Positions 10,851-18,696 of a stretch of 21,890 bases of DNA are shown here, piece by piece. The stretch comes from a virus. Below the pieces are notes generated by a model. That model had not been told where the DNA came from. It ran no database searches and saw only the letters and a program-made list of their open reading frames with translations. Position 1 is the stretch's first letter. Every line of letters starts with the position of its first letter. The stretch lies in IMG/VR virus record IMGVR_UViG_3300007871_000121, positions 1 through 21,890 of that record, one strand, 5' to 3'. Both the position numbers and the translations under genes were made by a program.

Positions 10851-13553
10851 TTACTCGGGAAATTTCTTCCGCCGGGCCACGCCACCCATGCTGTATCCAC
10901 GCAGCTTGCCCGCCTTGATCAGCTTCCAGCCGAGCTCGTTCCACACGACGCCCATGAACACGCTGTTAGCCGGAATGACGTGCGTCTTAGCGCTGCCGCC
11001 CGGCAGCTTCATCTTGATCGTCACCTCGAACGGCCATGACACGATGTCGACCCACTCGCCGATGACCTTCATGCCGCCGGTGACCAGCCCGTGCTGGAGA
11101 TAGATGTTCCGGTCGTTGGAACGCACGTACTGCCACTGCGCATCCTGCAGCACATCGCCCGTGACAGCCTCACCGTGCGCGTCAAAGTCAGGGTCCTCGA
11201 GCTGCTCGTCCGTCGCCTTGTAGAGGATGCCGAACGTATAGTGCTTCTCATCCTCGGCCTTAATGAACTTCGTGTACAGCTCGCACGTCTCGCCCGCGCA
11301 GCTAGCCATCACCCGAGGCTCTTCGTTGCCACCCTGCTGTTCAATCTCTCGCAGATGCGCCTTGGCCTCTTCCTCGGTATCGAACTCCCCGAGCTTCTTC
11401 GTACCGGTGCGGTCGTAGATCACCCACTTGTCACCTTCGCGCCGGATCATCTTGGCGAGGATGCTGGCAGCCTTCCGCGCCGGCCAACCCTGGCTCGCCT
11501 CACCGTCCGTGATCCGCTGCTCCGCGTTGACGTCGTCGCCGTTCTCCTTCTTCCAGACCGCGTAACAGTCATCACAGAACCAGGCGTGTCCGCGTCCCTC
11601 AGCCCACAGGACCTCAACGGTTGGCGTGGCCACGCAGTTCATGCACTTGTCGCGCCGCGGCATGGCCTTGGTCGCCGGCTGCTTGCCCGAGTTCAGAACA
11701 TCGTCGATCCACATTCGCACGAGCCGGTTGACCTCAAGGAACGACTGCTCCTCGACATCGGCCGGCAGGTGCGCGAACAGAGAGTTTATCTCGGTGTCAC
11801 TTAGCACGCGCCCGACAAAACCAGTGGCGAGATCAGCAACGCCCTTGCTGAACTTCTCGGACGTCTCCGTCAACACACCGAAGCGTCGGCACCGTGCGAT
11901 GGCCTGCTCGAGCGTGTGGGGATCGTGGTCCTTGTCCAGCGCTAATGGAATCGGCTTGCTCCAGATGACGGTCCCGTCCCGGTGAAGCGTCAGTCCCATG
12001 ATCTCAACGGTCAGTGTGTCGCCCGTTTCGGCTAGCTGAGTCTTGCTCGCGATCGTCTTGCCGAGCGGGAAGACCGGCTTGCCGTCGAGCTCCTCGAGTG
12101 CGGCCAGCTCAGATCCCTCCGGCACGCGCAGACCGCACAGGTAGATGTAACCGTCGTCGACCTTTGCGACCTCGAGTACCGCGACCTTAAGCTCGGCCGT
12201 TCCCTTCTGCATCGGTCGGCCTACCCGGGCCATCGCTGCCGAGCGCACCAAGAACGTGTCACCGTCCCGACCGAACTCGCCAAACGATGCTGTCTCTCCC
12301 TTGTCAAGCGCGCGAAGAGTGGACCGTCCGATGTGTGCGAAGACCAGTCGCTTGACTCCACGCTCCTTGGCCTGCTCGGCGATCGTCGTCACCATGTCCC
12401 AGCTCGCAGCCTCCGCGAACATGAGGTCGGCGCCGTCCGCCCACCCCGGGAACTCCTTGAACGACGGAGCCCACGCGACCTTGCGTCCGTCCGTCGTGAT
12501 GAGGTAACCCCAGGCATCGCCCGCAGCACCGTGTATCAGTCGCGGCTCGATGGTCGTGCTGTCGGCATAGAAGACACCGACCATCGCCTCGACTCCACGG
12601 TCCTCGGCCAGCTTGCGGATCTTCGCGATTGACGCGCTGTGGTCGTCCGTCACCAGCCACGCGTCGAGGTTTCCCTTGGGTGGATTTGCTTCGCCGCCGT
12701 CGAGCATAATGCGCCTACCGGCATGCTCAATCAGCAGGCCCGCCGGCTTATAGCGCAGCATCCTCGTCGAACCCACACCCATGAGCGTAAAGCGCAGACT
12801 AACAGCCTTGACCAGGTGAGCCTCATTGTCAGCCTCACGCAGCACCAGATCAAAGACAGGGACATAGGGACCGTCGTGGGGACCCTGTGGATTGAATGAC
12901 AAGTGTAGTCCCTTGCCGGTATCTCCCGGGTCGAGCAGGTGCTTGACCAGCGTGAACACGCTCTCATCCCAATACTTCGGCTGGTCGATGTCATCCCGCA
13001 CTAGGATGTTGAAGTCGCGCGCGTCCTCCCAGTTCCGACTGACCGCGCTGCCCACGATTGACACGTAATCGGGTATGAGTACCAGGTCACGTTGCTTCTT
13101 GACGTTGCTGAGCTTCAGCGGGGTGAGGTGCTTCATGCCGCGCCGCTTGAGCTCGGTCACGATCTCCTTGTGCGCAGCTACGACCGCTTCTGTCGGCTTC
13201 ATCGCGTGCAGCGCACGGTGCGCTAGGAACAGCTCGCCGCCGCTGATCTTCTTGAGCTTCTCCGACGTGACGTCCACTAGCTTGACCTTGACCTTGACCG
13301 TCTTCTCCTCGTCAGCGTCCGATGCCGGCTCGAACTCGATGGGCTCATAGTCATGCTCGTCGAGCCACTTCTTCGCTTCCTTGACCGTGAACTTCGTCTT
13401 GTCAAAGCGGATGGACAGAACCTCAGCCTTACCGTCTTCGGTCACGCCGAAGATGGCGTCGATGCCGGGACCGAACTTGTCGTTCACCCGCCGGACTCTC
13501 TTGTACTTACCGGGGTCGTTCATCCTGGCTGAGTGCTCGTTTGGATACGGCAT
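10851..13553 (-). CDS. XkdF-type head protease polyprotein with four inserted regions
   Basis: This 900-residue protein starts with PYPNEHSARMNDPGKYKR (residues 2-19) and a WLDEHDYEP stretch typical of the N-termini of phage putative-protease proteins. It ends (770-900) in an XkdF-like domain (YTFGILYKA; WVDIVSWPFEVTIKMKLPGG; GKLRGYSMGGVA), a presumed capsid maturation protease. Between them lie a nucleotidyltransferase-like region (about 85-245, GSAVSRNWEDARDFNILV) and a metallo-beta-lactamase-like region (256-435). In the latter, LDGG is kept but the metal motif is reduced to TDDHSAS (302-308). An OB-like region (about 452-560, GDTLTVEIMG and DKDHDPHTLEQAIAR) recalls the C-terminal domain of ATP-dependent DNA ligases. 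A C637-x2-C640/C660-x2-C663 zinc site and a WVIYDRTGTKKLGEFDTEEE module follow. The start is ATG at 13553 after GGAGGAG. Domain calls other than XkdF are inferred from motifs. Confidence 0.75.
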   Translation of the reverse strand: MPYPNEHSARMNDPGKYKRVRRVNDKFGPGIDAIFGVTEDGKAEVLSIRFDKTKFTVKEAKKWLDEHDYEPIEFEPASDADEEKTVKVKVKLVDVTSEKLKKISGGELFLAHRALHAMKPTEAVVAAHKEIVTELKRRGMKHLTPLKLSNVKKQRDLVLIPDYVSIVGSAVSRNWEDARDFNILVRDDIDQPKYWDESVFTLVKHLLDPGDTGKGLHLSFNPQGPHDGPYVPVFDLVLREADNEAHLVKAVSLRFTLMGVGSTRMLRYKPAGLLIEHAGRRIMLDGGEANPPKGNLDAWLVTDDHSASIAKIRKLAEDRGVEAMVGVFYADSTTIEPRLIHGAAGDAWGYLITTDGRKVAWAPSFKEFPGWADGADLMFAEAASWDMVTTIAEQAKERGVKRLVFAHIGRSTLRALDKGETASFGEFGRDGDTFLVRSAAMARVGRPMQKGTAELKVAVLEVAKVDDGYIYLCGLRVPEGSELAALEELDGKPVFPLGKTIASKTQLAETGDTLTVEIMGLTLHRDGTVIWSKPIPLALDKDHDPHTLEQAIARCRRFGVLTETSEKFSKGVADLATGFVGRVLSDTEINSLFAHLPADVEEQSFLEVNRLVRMWIDDVLNSGKQPATKAMPRRDKCMNCVATPTVEVLWAEGRGHAWFCDDCYAVWKKENGDDVNAEQRITDGEASQGWPARKAASILAKMIRREGDKWVIYDRTGTKKLGEFDTEEEAKAHLREIEQQGGNEEPRVMASCAGETCELYTKFIKAEDEKHYTFGILYKATDEQLEDPDFDAHGEAVTGDVLQDAQWQYVRSNDRNIYLQHGLVTGGMKVIGEWVDIVSWPFEVTIKMKLPGGSAKTHVIPANSVFMGVVWNELGWKLIKAGKLRGYSMGGVARRKKFPE

Positions 13554-13591
13554 CTCCTAGCTCTCCTCCGTAACGTCTGTTAACTTCCCCA

Positions 13592-14251
13592 TCACTCACC
13601 CAGCTCGTACATCGAAGTACGGATCGGACCGCGCCGTGTCCAGGGTCCCTTGTCATCGGGAAGTCGCGGTACCTCATAGCGCTCGAGCAGCTGACGTTCC
13701 AACTCGACCACCGTCGTTGCAAATTCAAAGGTCACTGTCGGACCGAAGACCATGTACTCATCAACCGGATTGTCCTTGCGACAACGAATCTGTCCGCCGC
13801 ACTGTCGCCGCAGTACCCAACAGTCGTCGCGGATCCCACTGTACGCGGCATAGTCCTTGTGGCCGCAGCTCGGTTCGATCCAGATCCGCTCATCAAGTCT
13901 AAGCGCCAGGATCCTCACTCGCTCGGCGCGCAACACCCCGTCCTCGTGTTCAACCACCTTGCCGCTGACATCGAGTGCACCGATCGCCATGAGCATGACC
14001 CACGGCCAACCGCCGGTGGTGCGCAGAGACTTCAAAAACGTGGGCGGCTTGTACTGTGTCGGATAGTCACTGACGACGGCGTGGATGCCGTGTAGCTTGC
14101 TCATGTTCCCGTGACCCGTGTCATCCTCGGGTGACGTGTCAGCCGCCAAGTCGGATCCATCCCAAAACGTGGACATGAACACCGACTGAAGAATCGGTAG
14201 ACGCGTCTCAGGCACGATGCGAACGCGCCATTCGCGATATGCGATCTGCAT
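13592..14251 (-). CDS. Unknown 219-residue protein in the head gene cluster
   Basis: ATG at 14251 lies 22 bases after the previous stop. The N-terminal part is beta-rich (MQIAYREWRVRIVPETRLPI). A middle hydrophobic strand (WPWVMLMAIGALDVSGKVVE) is followed by LRAERVRILALRLDERIWI, and a Cys-containing region (SCGHKDY, DDCWVLRRQCGGQIRC) may bind a metal. The position between the MuF protein and the protease suggests a role in the head or connector, but no family is recognised. Confidence 0.7.
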   Translation of the reverse strand: MQIAYREWRVRIVPETRLPILQSVFMSTFWDGSDLAADTSPEDDTGHGNMSKLHGIHAVVSDYPTQYKPPTFLKSLRTTGGWPWVMLMAIGALDVSGKVVEHEDGVLRAERVRILALRLDERIWIEPSCGHKDYAAYSGIRDDCWVLRRQCGGQIRCRKDNPVDEYMVFGPTVTFEFATTVVELERQLLERYEVPRLPDDKGPWTRRGPIRTSMYELGE

Positions 14252-14273
14252 CTATTCCTTGACTCCCGCCACG

Positions 14274-14435
14274 TCAGTCACCGCCGGTCTTCACCGCGGC
14301 CTCCTTCGTCTCAACGCGTTCAGCGCGCTCCTGAGCAAGTCGGTGTAGCAGGATGCATGACTTGCCCGTCACGCGCATCTTACGTCGGCCCTGCTCCCGA
14401 CGCTCGCGACGCTCTCCTCGTGTCTTGCCGCTCAC
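14274..14435 (-). CDS. 53-residue basic peptide
   Basis: GTG at 14435 overlaps the stop of the 54-residue gene as GTGA, with AAGAAGG upstream. The product is very basic (GKTRGERRERREQGRRKMRV) and then helical (LLHRLAQERAERVETKEAAV). The same stretch could be read as the end of a 105-residue frame starting at 14591, but the first half of that frame is low quality and overlaps a better gene with a stronger ribosome binding site. No family is recognised. Confidence 0.62.
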   Translation of the reverse strand: MSGKTRGERRERREQGRRKMRVTGKSCILLHRLAQERAERVETKEAAVKTGGD

Positions 14436-14596
14436 GCCGGCACCTTCTTTTCCTCTTCCGTCTTTACTGGCTGAGGGACCTTCTGTGGCTGGGTCGGAAT
14501 ACCGGGCGCCACATAGAACGGATTGCCCGTTCGCTTTGGCTCGCGCGTAGTACGCCGAATGGGCGCTCGTGTGCCCATAGTGATCACCCAATACAT
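14432..14596 (-). CDS. 54-residue Pro-rich peptide
   Basis: ATG at 14596 lies four bases after the MuF stop, with GCAGGAG seven bases upstream. The product has a basic start (APIRRTTREPKRTGNPFYVA) and a Pro/Gln/Lys-rich end (PQPVKTEEEKKVPA). A second Met at residue 7 is an alternative start. It lies in a frame masked by a longer reading frame, and the ribosome binding site and the coupled overlap decide for it. No family is recognised; it is probably a small head-associated protein by position. Confidence 0.65.
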   Translation of the reverse strand: MYWVITMGTRAPIRRTTREPKRTGNPFYVAPGIPTQPQKVPQPVKTEEEKKVPA

Positions 14597-14600
14597 TATA

Positions 14601-15566
14601 TCACTCCTGCGGTGGAAAGAGTTCCATGGGTGGAAGCCAGCCTCTAGTGTCGGCTCCGATATCGCATCGACAGTTAGGATGAAACGGTGGGTGCATGCCG
14701 TGACCGCCGAAGTCCCGGGTCACGTCAGTCCAACCCATGCTCGCCGCGTCTTGACAAAACGAACACACGGGTGAGATGGCCGCGACCGGTGACTTGGCCG
14801 CAGTTAGTACTCGACGCGCCTTGATACCGTTGCGCTCCATGACGGTCTGCGCCGTAATACCGTAGGACCGGGCCGTCTCGGTTCGTGCGATCTGCAAAGC
14901 CTTCCACTTCGTGATGTCCTTCAACCTAGACTGTACTCCCTTCGTCGCCTGTGCGATCGTCATGGGCCTGCGGGGATCCGTCGCTTCGACCAGAAGGTCA
15001 GCCACGTTGACCGCATGCTCAGCAGCCGCATCGGCGAGCATCGACTCAACTTGCTTCGCGAGTTCAGGGAACAGTTGCTTCCAAGATGCTGCGGCGTCCT
15101 CCCACACGATCTCACTCGGCAGACCCAGCCCACCGAGCGCCGCCGATGTCGCGGTCTCCGCCGCGCCGGCCAGCGTGTCAATGAGTTCCGCGGGCGAGAT
15201 GTCCATTGCGCCAGCAACCAGATCCTCAAGCGCTTTACTCACCTGCGCCGTGATGGTTGGAATCGCACCCGGGGGCAGAATCGGCTTGTCCTGCTTTGCC
15301 AACTCGGTCGGGTCGACCAAGATGTGCGGCGCCCACAACCTGCGCGACGCGATGATCAGTCCGCGCATCGGCAATGACTCATCCATGTGTATCATAAACC
15401 GCGCAGCCTCTCGTGTGATCTGTCGCTCAACCTTGCGCCGCTTTAGGTACTCGAGGTACCACTTGGCCTGCGGCGTTCGACTGGCCTTCCAGAGCCACTG
15501 AAGGTGCTGGTGCAGATCGAACAGCTGTCCCCTGAACTTATTCGTCCTCGTGCGTCTCACCGCCAA
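14601..15566 (-). CDS. MuF-type minor head protein
   Basis: This 321-residue protein carries the Phage Mu gpF-like domain at its C-terminus: WKALQIARTETARSYG (221-236), then C268-x2-C271 in CSFCQDA and HPPFHPNCRCD (292-302). The Cys and His residues form the conserved metal-binding end of the family. MuF proteins sit at the portal vertex inside the head and help assembly or are injected with DNA. The N-terminal half is helical. The likely start is TTG at 15566, with GAGGAG seven bases upstream, overlapping the portal end by 29 bases; GTG two codons later is the alternative. There is no toxin domain after the MuF domain. Confidence 0.87.
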   Translation of the reverse strand: MAVRRTRTNKFRGQLFDLHQHLQWLWKASRTPQAKWYLEYLKRRKVERQITREAARFMIHMDESLPMRGLIIASRRLWAPHILVDPTELAKQDKPILPPGAIPTITAQVSKALEDLVAGAMDISPAELIDTLAGAAETATSAALGGLGLPSEIVWEDAAASWKQLFPELAKQVESMLADAAAEHAVNVADLLVEATDPRRPMTIAQATKGVQSRLKDITKWKALQIARTETARSYGITAQTVMERNGIKARRVLTAAKSPVAAISPVCSFCQDAASMGWTDVTRDFGGHGMHPPFHPNCRCDIGADTRGWLPPMELFPPQE

Positions 15567-17070
15567 GTGCCGACTCCTCTACTTCCTCGTGTAGCATACG
15601 CATCAGCTCGTCCACGGCCTCAAGTCGCTGAATGACCTCCTCGGTCATCACCATTCCCTGTGGGTTGTCGGCCGTCGCGGCAGCCATCACCGCTGGGCTC
15701 GCGCCGTGCTCGGTCATGAACTCCTGTAGCGTCATGTCCAACCCGTCACGCGACTCCATGCCCAACCGCTCACGTCCTTCGTTCAGTGTCATGAGGTTGA
15801 TCTTGATCTGCTCCGCAACAACCTTGGTGTCCATCATCTCGTCCGAGAGATCCATGTCCTCGAGAGTGATCTTCCAAGACGGCTTCTGTGCCGCTTCCGT
15901 CCCCTGTGCCTTCGGATATTCCACACCGAGGAAGCGGTTCAACCGGTCGGCCAACACTGACTGCCCGGGGGCGATCACGCCGTTCTTATAGGCAAAGATA
16001 ATGTCCGCCGTGACACTGCCACCCAGGCTACCGCGCGTCACAAAACCCAACCGGTCAGGCGGCATACGATGCGCAATGAGAATGTTGCGATCGGTCAGCT
16101 CCAACAGCCGTGTGAAATGCAAGTCATTCTGCGGAAGCGCCATGCTCTTGATGACCACCTCGACTTGATCGCCTCCCAGCGCTAGCAGCAAGTTACGGTG
16201 AGGATCCGATCCTGCACCGTGCTGTGTCTTGAGTTCCCCCTCCAAGTCTTCCAGCAGGGCGTCAACCTTCTCCTCGTTCACGCCGCTGATCACGATCATG
16301 TGACGTGGCTCTCGGGCGTTGCTGAAGAACTTGATATTGAAATCCCGGGCCGCGATGGCCAGCGTGATGTGTCCAAGTGCAGCAATATAGGTCGGAATGC
16401 CATACCATGTGCTTCGACGAGACGGCTTGCGGAACACGAGGAACTCATTGGCCAACTTGTCGTGGCCCACGCTCTCCCAAGCCTGTCGACCGTCACTCGC
16501 TAGGATCTGTTCCGGCATGGCGTTCCAACGCTTGAACCACACGACCTTGCCGTGACGCATCTGTACGAAACGCTTATTGTCCTGGTGAGCGCGAACGGTG
16601 TGCGCCGGCACATGCCACATCTTCTTGATGACACCACTCGGATCGCGCCCGAGCTCGAGCACTCCCCAGCCGACCGTCTCATAGTCAAGCCACATAGCGT
16701 TGAGGATCTCGATGAGGGTCGCCTCAGCAGCCAGCCCGTCCAGCCATTCTAGGATCGCGTCCTTGATCTCATCGTTAGCGTCGTCTTCGGTCGGTTCAAG
16801 CTGAATACCCGAAGCAATGACATCCAATGCCTTCTGTTCAAGCGCCGCCGCATGCACTGGATGTGATTCGGCCAACAGCACGAGCTGTTCCATCGAGTAA
16901 GGTGGCTTGCGCACGAGCGTACCGTAGGCTGACACGCCCGCGAACGGGTCCTCGGTCAGCTGCTTGGACCGCACCTCGTCGTCCGGCCACGTGGCAGCCT
17001 TCCCGGTAGGACCAAACCAGATCGCCTTGGCCAATCGCGTCCGGCCCTCTTCCTCACCTTGCTTCGCCAT
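15538..17070 (-). CDS. Portal protein
   Basis: This protein of about 510 residues forms the dodecameric ring through which DNA enters and leaves the head. It has the PBSX/HK97-like portal pattern: an early helical part (AAALEQKALDVIASGIQLEP), a middle beta domain (WHVPAHTVRAH; FVQMRHGKVVWFK), a long helix with NIKFFSNAREPRHMIVISG, and the wing-stem motif near AHRMPPDRLGFVTRGSLGGS. The C-terminus is acidic (EEVEESALGGETHEDE). The start chosen is ATG at 17070, two bases after the previous stop, with GGAG before it; a GTG three codons earlier overlaps that stop. It lies between the terminase and the MuF protein as expected. Confidence 0.87.
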   Translation of the reverse strand: MAKQGEEEGRTRLAKAIWFGPTGKAATWPDDEVRSKQLTEDPFAGVSAYGTLVRKPPYSMEQLVLLAESHPVHAAALEQKALDVIASGIQLEPTEDDANDEIKDAILEWLDGLAAEATLIEILNAMWLDYETVGWGVLELGRDPSGVIKKMWHVPAHTVRAHQDNKRFVQMRHGKVVWFKRWNAMPEQILASDGRQAWESVGHDKLANEFLVFRKPSRRSTWYGIPTYIAALGHITLAIAARDFNIKFFSNAREPRHMIVISGVNEEKVDALLEDLEGELKTQHGAGSDPHRNLLLALGGDQVEVVIKSMALPQNDLHFTRLLELTDRNILIAHRMPPDRLGFVTRGSLGGSVTADIIFAYKNGVIAPGQSVLADRLNRFLGVEYPKAQGTEAAQKPSWKITLEDMDLSDEMMDTKVVAEQIKINLMTLNEGRERLGMESRDGLDMTLQEFMTEHGASPAVMAAATADNPQGMVMTEEVIQRLEAVDELMRMLHEEVEESALGGETHEDE

Positions 17071-17072
17071 CG

Positions 17073-17513
17073 TTACCACTCCAGTCTCGCGCTCGCCCTG
17101 ATGTTGTACATCGTCCTGATGTTCCAGACCATGATCGCGGCGTCACCTCGGACGATCGGATTGGTGAAGCTTACCTCACCTTGCTTAACCGCAACGTAGG
17201 TCGATATCGGTCGAAACTCAATCAGACCTGCCGGCCCATCAACGTCGATATCGACATATAGATACAGATGTCGCGGTCCGCTTCGTCGCCATCTCACTTC
17301 CCATTGTATCACACGGATCGCCGAGTGGGAAGATCGACGATTAACCCGCCGCACAGCACGCGCAACCTCCTGTCTAACCAACCCCGCAGTCTCATAGACG
17401 GCGCCCGTACCCCGGCGCAACCCCAATACCACCTCGCGGCGGGTGCGGCCGTCCTGGGTCGTCATCCAACGCCCCCGTCGACTCTTGCTCAAAATGTCAC
17501 TCCAGGCTGACAC
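17073..17513 (-). CDS. Unknown 146-residue protein before the portal
   Basis: The likely start is GTG at 17513, one base after the previous stop; ATG at 17465 is an alternative. The N-terminal half is very basic (LVRQEVARAVRRVNRRSSHS). The C-terminal half is beta-rich (LYLYVDIDVDGPAGLIEFRP; AAIMVWNIRTMYN). It has no Cys. The position between methyltransferase and portal suggests a structural or packaging role. No family is recognised. Confidence 0.66.
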   Translation of the reverse strand: MSAWSDILSKSRRGRWMTTQDGRTRREVVLGLRRGTGAVYETAGLVRQEVARAVRRVNRRSSHSAIRVIQWEVRWRRSGPRHLYLYVDIDVDGPAGLIEFRPISTYVAVKQGEVSFTNPIVRGDAAIMVWNIRTMYNIRASARLEW

Positions 17514-17514
17514 A

Positions 17515-17709
17515 TTAGCGCACCAAGACGGAGTTGATCTTCGCGATCGTTCGCAATGAGAACTCGTGCGGCTCATGGGTCTCTGGGTCAAAGCCCAGGA
17601 ACATCGGCGTATCGCGCCCGTCCGGCGCTCGCTGCATCCAGGCCGCCACGGCGAGCACGTGCTTCCCGCCCTTCAGCTCAACCTCGAGCACTCCTGACAG
17701 ATATATCAT
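17515..17709 (-). CDS. Unknown 64-residue protein
   Basis: The start chosen is ATG at 17709, overlapping the methyltransferase stop as ATGA; upstream start codons overlap the coding end of that gene. The product is beta-rich at the N-terminus (MIYLSGVLEVELKGGKHVLA), with an acidic loop (FDPETHEPHEF) and a final basic helix. No family is recognised. Confidence 0.64.
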   Translation of the reverse strand: MIYLSGVLEVELKGGKHVLAVAAWMQRAPDGRDTPMFLGFDPETHEPHEFSLRTIAKINSVLVR

Positions 17710-18206
17710 AGCTGGTCTCCCCATGCGGCCCACCCCGGGCGCGCTCGCCTAGCGAACAGCTCGAGATAGGGACCGTTGAACATTCGCTCCGCGATGTCAT
17801 ACAGCTCTTCAGGCTTGTGCGAGTGGTCCTGCACGGGCGCGAAGAACCAGGACGGTTGCGAACGAAACTTGACCTCCGGCCGACCGCGCGTTCCCAGGAG
17901 AATCAGCTCGTGTGACGACCTGAAGTAGTGACCCATGCCCATCCGCGGCTTGACCCACACGGCCATCGTCTTGTAGTTGAATCCCCAGGCTTCCATTACA
18001 CGCAGCCCGTCGTTGACCATCGCGCTCGGACACCAGAGCAACAGCACGCAGTCCGGCAGCGCGAAGCGCTCGACCGGCAGCTGACAGATTTCATCCAACG
18101 CCATGGTGTCATAGAAGCGACTAAGTCGCCGGTTCGGCGTTCCCCGATCCCTGAATGCCCAGGGCGGGTCCGCCATGATAACTCCGAATCCTAACTGTAG
18201 CATCAT
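17706..18206 (-). CDS. MT-A70 family DNA N6-adenine methyltransferase
   Basis: This 166-residue protein has the catalytic DPPW at 13-16 (IMADPPWAF), the TMALDEICQLP helix, LLLWCPSAM, and the SAM-pocket motif HELILLGTRG. The C-terminal signature is HSHKPEELYDIAERM, then LELFARRARPGWAAWGDQL. These are the features of the MT-A70/phage adenine methyltransferase family, which methylates adenine N6 in DNA and protects phage DNA from host restriction. No target-recognition domain is present, which is usual for this short family. It overlaps the nuclease gene upstream by four bases (ATGA). Confidence 0.9.
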   Translation of the reverse strand: MMLQLGFGVIMADPPWAFRDRGTPNRRLSRFYDTMALDEICQLPVERFALPDCVLLLWCPSAMVNDGLRVMEAWGFNYKTMAVWVKPRMGMGHYFRSSHELILLGTRGRPEVKFRSQPSWFFAPVQDHSHKPEELYDIAERMFNGPYLELFARRARPGWAAWGDQL

Positions 18207-18694
18207 GTCAATCCCTTTTGCCCAAGGTCATCGTCGGTCAAGTGAATCACCGCGACAACGCCCCGGTCCACGAGATACGCGTCACGATAAGCCTCGCGTT
18301 CCTTATCTTGATGATGATGCCAATACATACCATCCGCCTCGAACACGAGCCCGTGACTCAACACGAAAGCATCGACCACATAGCGACCGAAGCGTACCTG
18401 CTCCTGAAAGTCGAAGCCGGCTATCTGGAGTAACTGACATAGGGCCAATTCCAATGACGACTGTTTGCAGTAGCCGCGAAGTACTCTCCTAGCCGCAGAG
18501 ATCGACATCTTCAGTCTCGAGGCCGCATTGGGCCTGATGCCCATTGGCCTCGTATGCGGATGTGGCTTGCCCTTGTGCGTCCGCGACATCCGTCGCCGTG
18601 TCTCAGCCGAATGCTTATGCCCAGTAAACCGCGTGGACCTCGCCCGAGCATCCTGAGACCAAGGATCATTTTGAGAAAACTGACGCCCACGCAT
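18203..18694 (-). CDS. Vsr-like (EDxHD) endonuclease with NUMOD3 repeats
   Basis: The start chosen is ATG at 18694, two bases after the terminase stop; a longer frame from 18766 overlaps the terminase end. Residues 24-43 (TGHKHSAETRRRMSRTHKGK) form a NUMOD3 DNA-binding module, and residues 55-70 look like a second, weaker one. From residue 79 the protein is Vsr-like: E82 in SSLELALCQLL, D108 in YVVDAF, EADGMYWH (119-126), D138 and a final strand AVIHLTDDDL. This arrangement is that of EDxHD homing endonucleases (I-Bth0305I type). It lies directly after the terminase gene, a common homing target, and its stop overlaps the methyltransferase start. Confidence 0.82.
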   Translation of the reverse strand: MRGRQFSQNDPWSQDARARSTRFTGHKHSAETRRRMSRTHKGKPHPHTRPMGIRPNAASRLKMSISAARRVLRGYCKQSSLELALCQLLQIAGFDFQEQVRFGRYVVDAFVLSHGLVFEADGMYWHHHQDKEREAYRDAYLVDRGVVAVIHLTDDDLGQKGLT

Positions 18695-18696
18695 AA

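Noticed and set aside
11091-11804. Plus-strand frame of 237 codons
   Set aside because: Antisense of the protease polyprotein, with no ribosome binding site and no protein-like motif.
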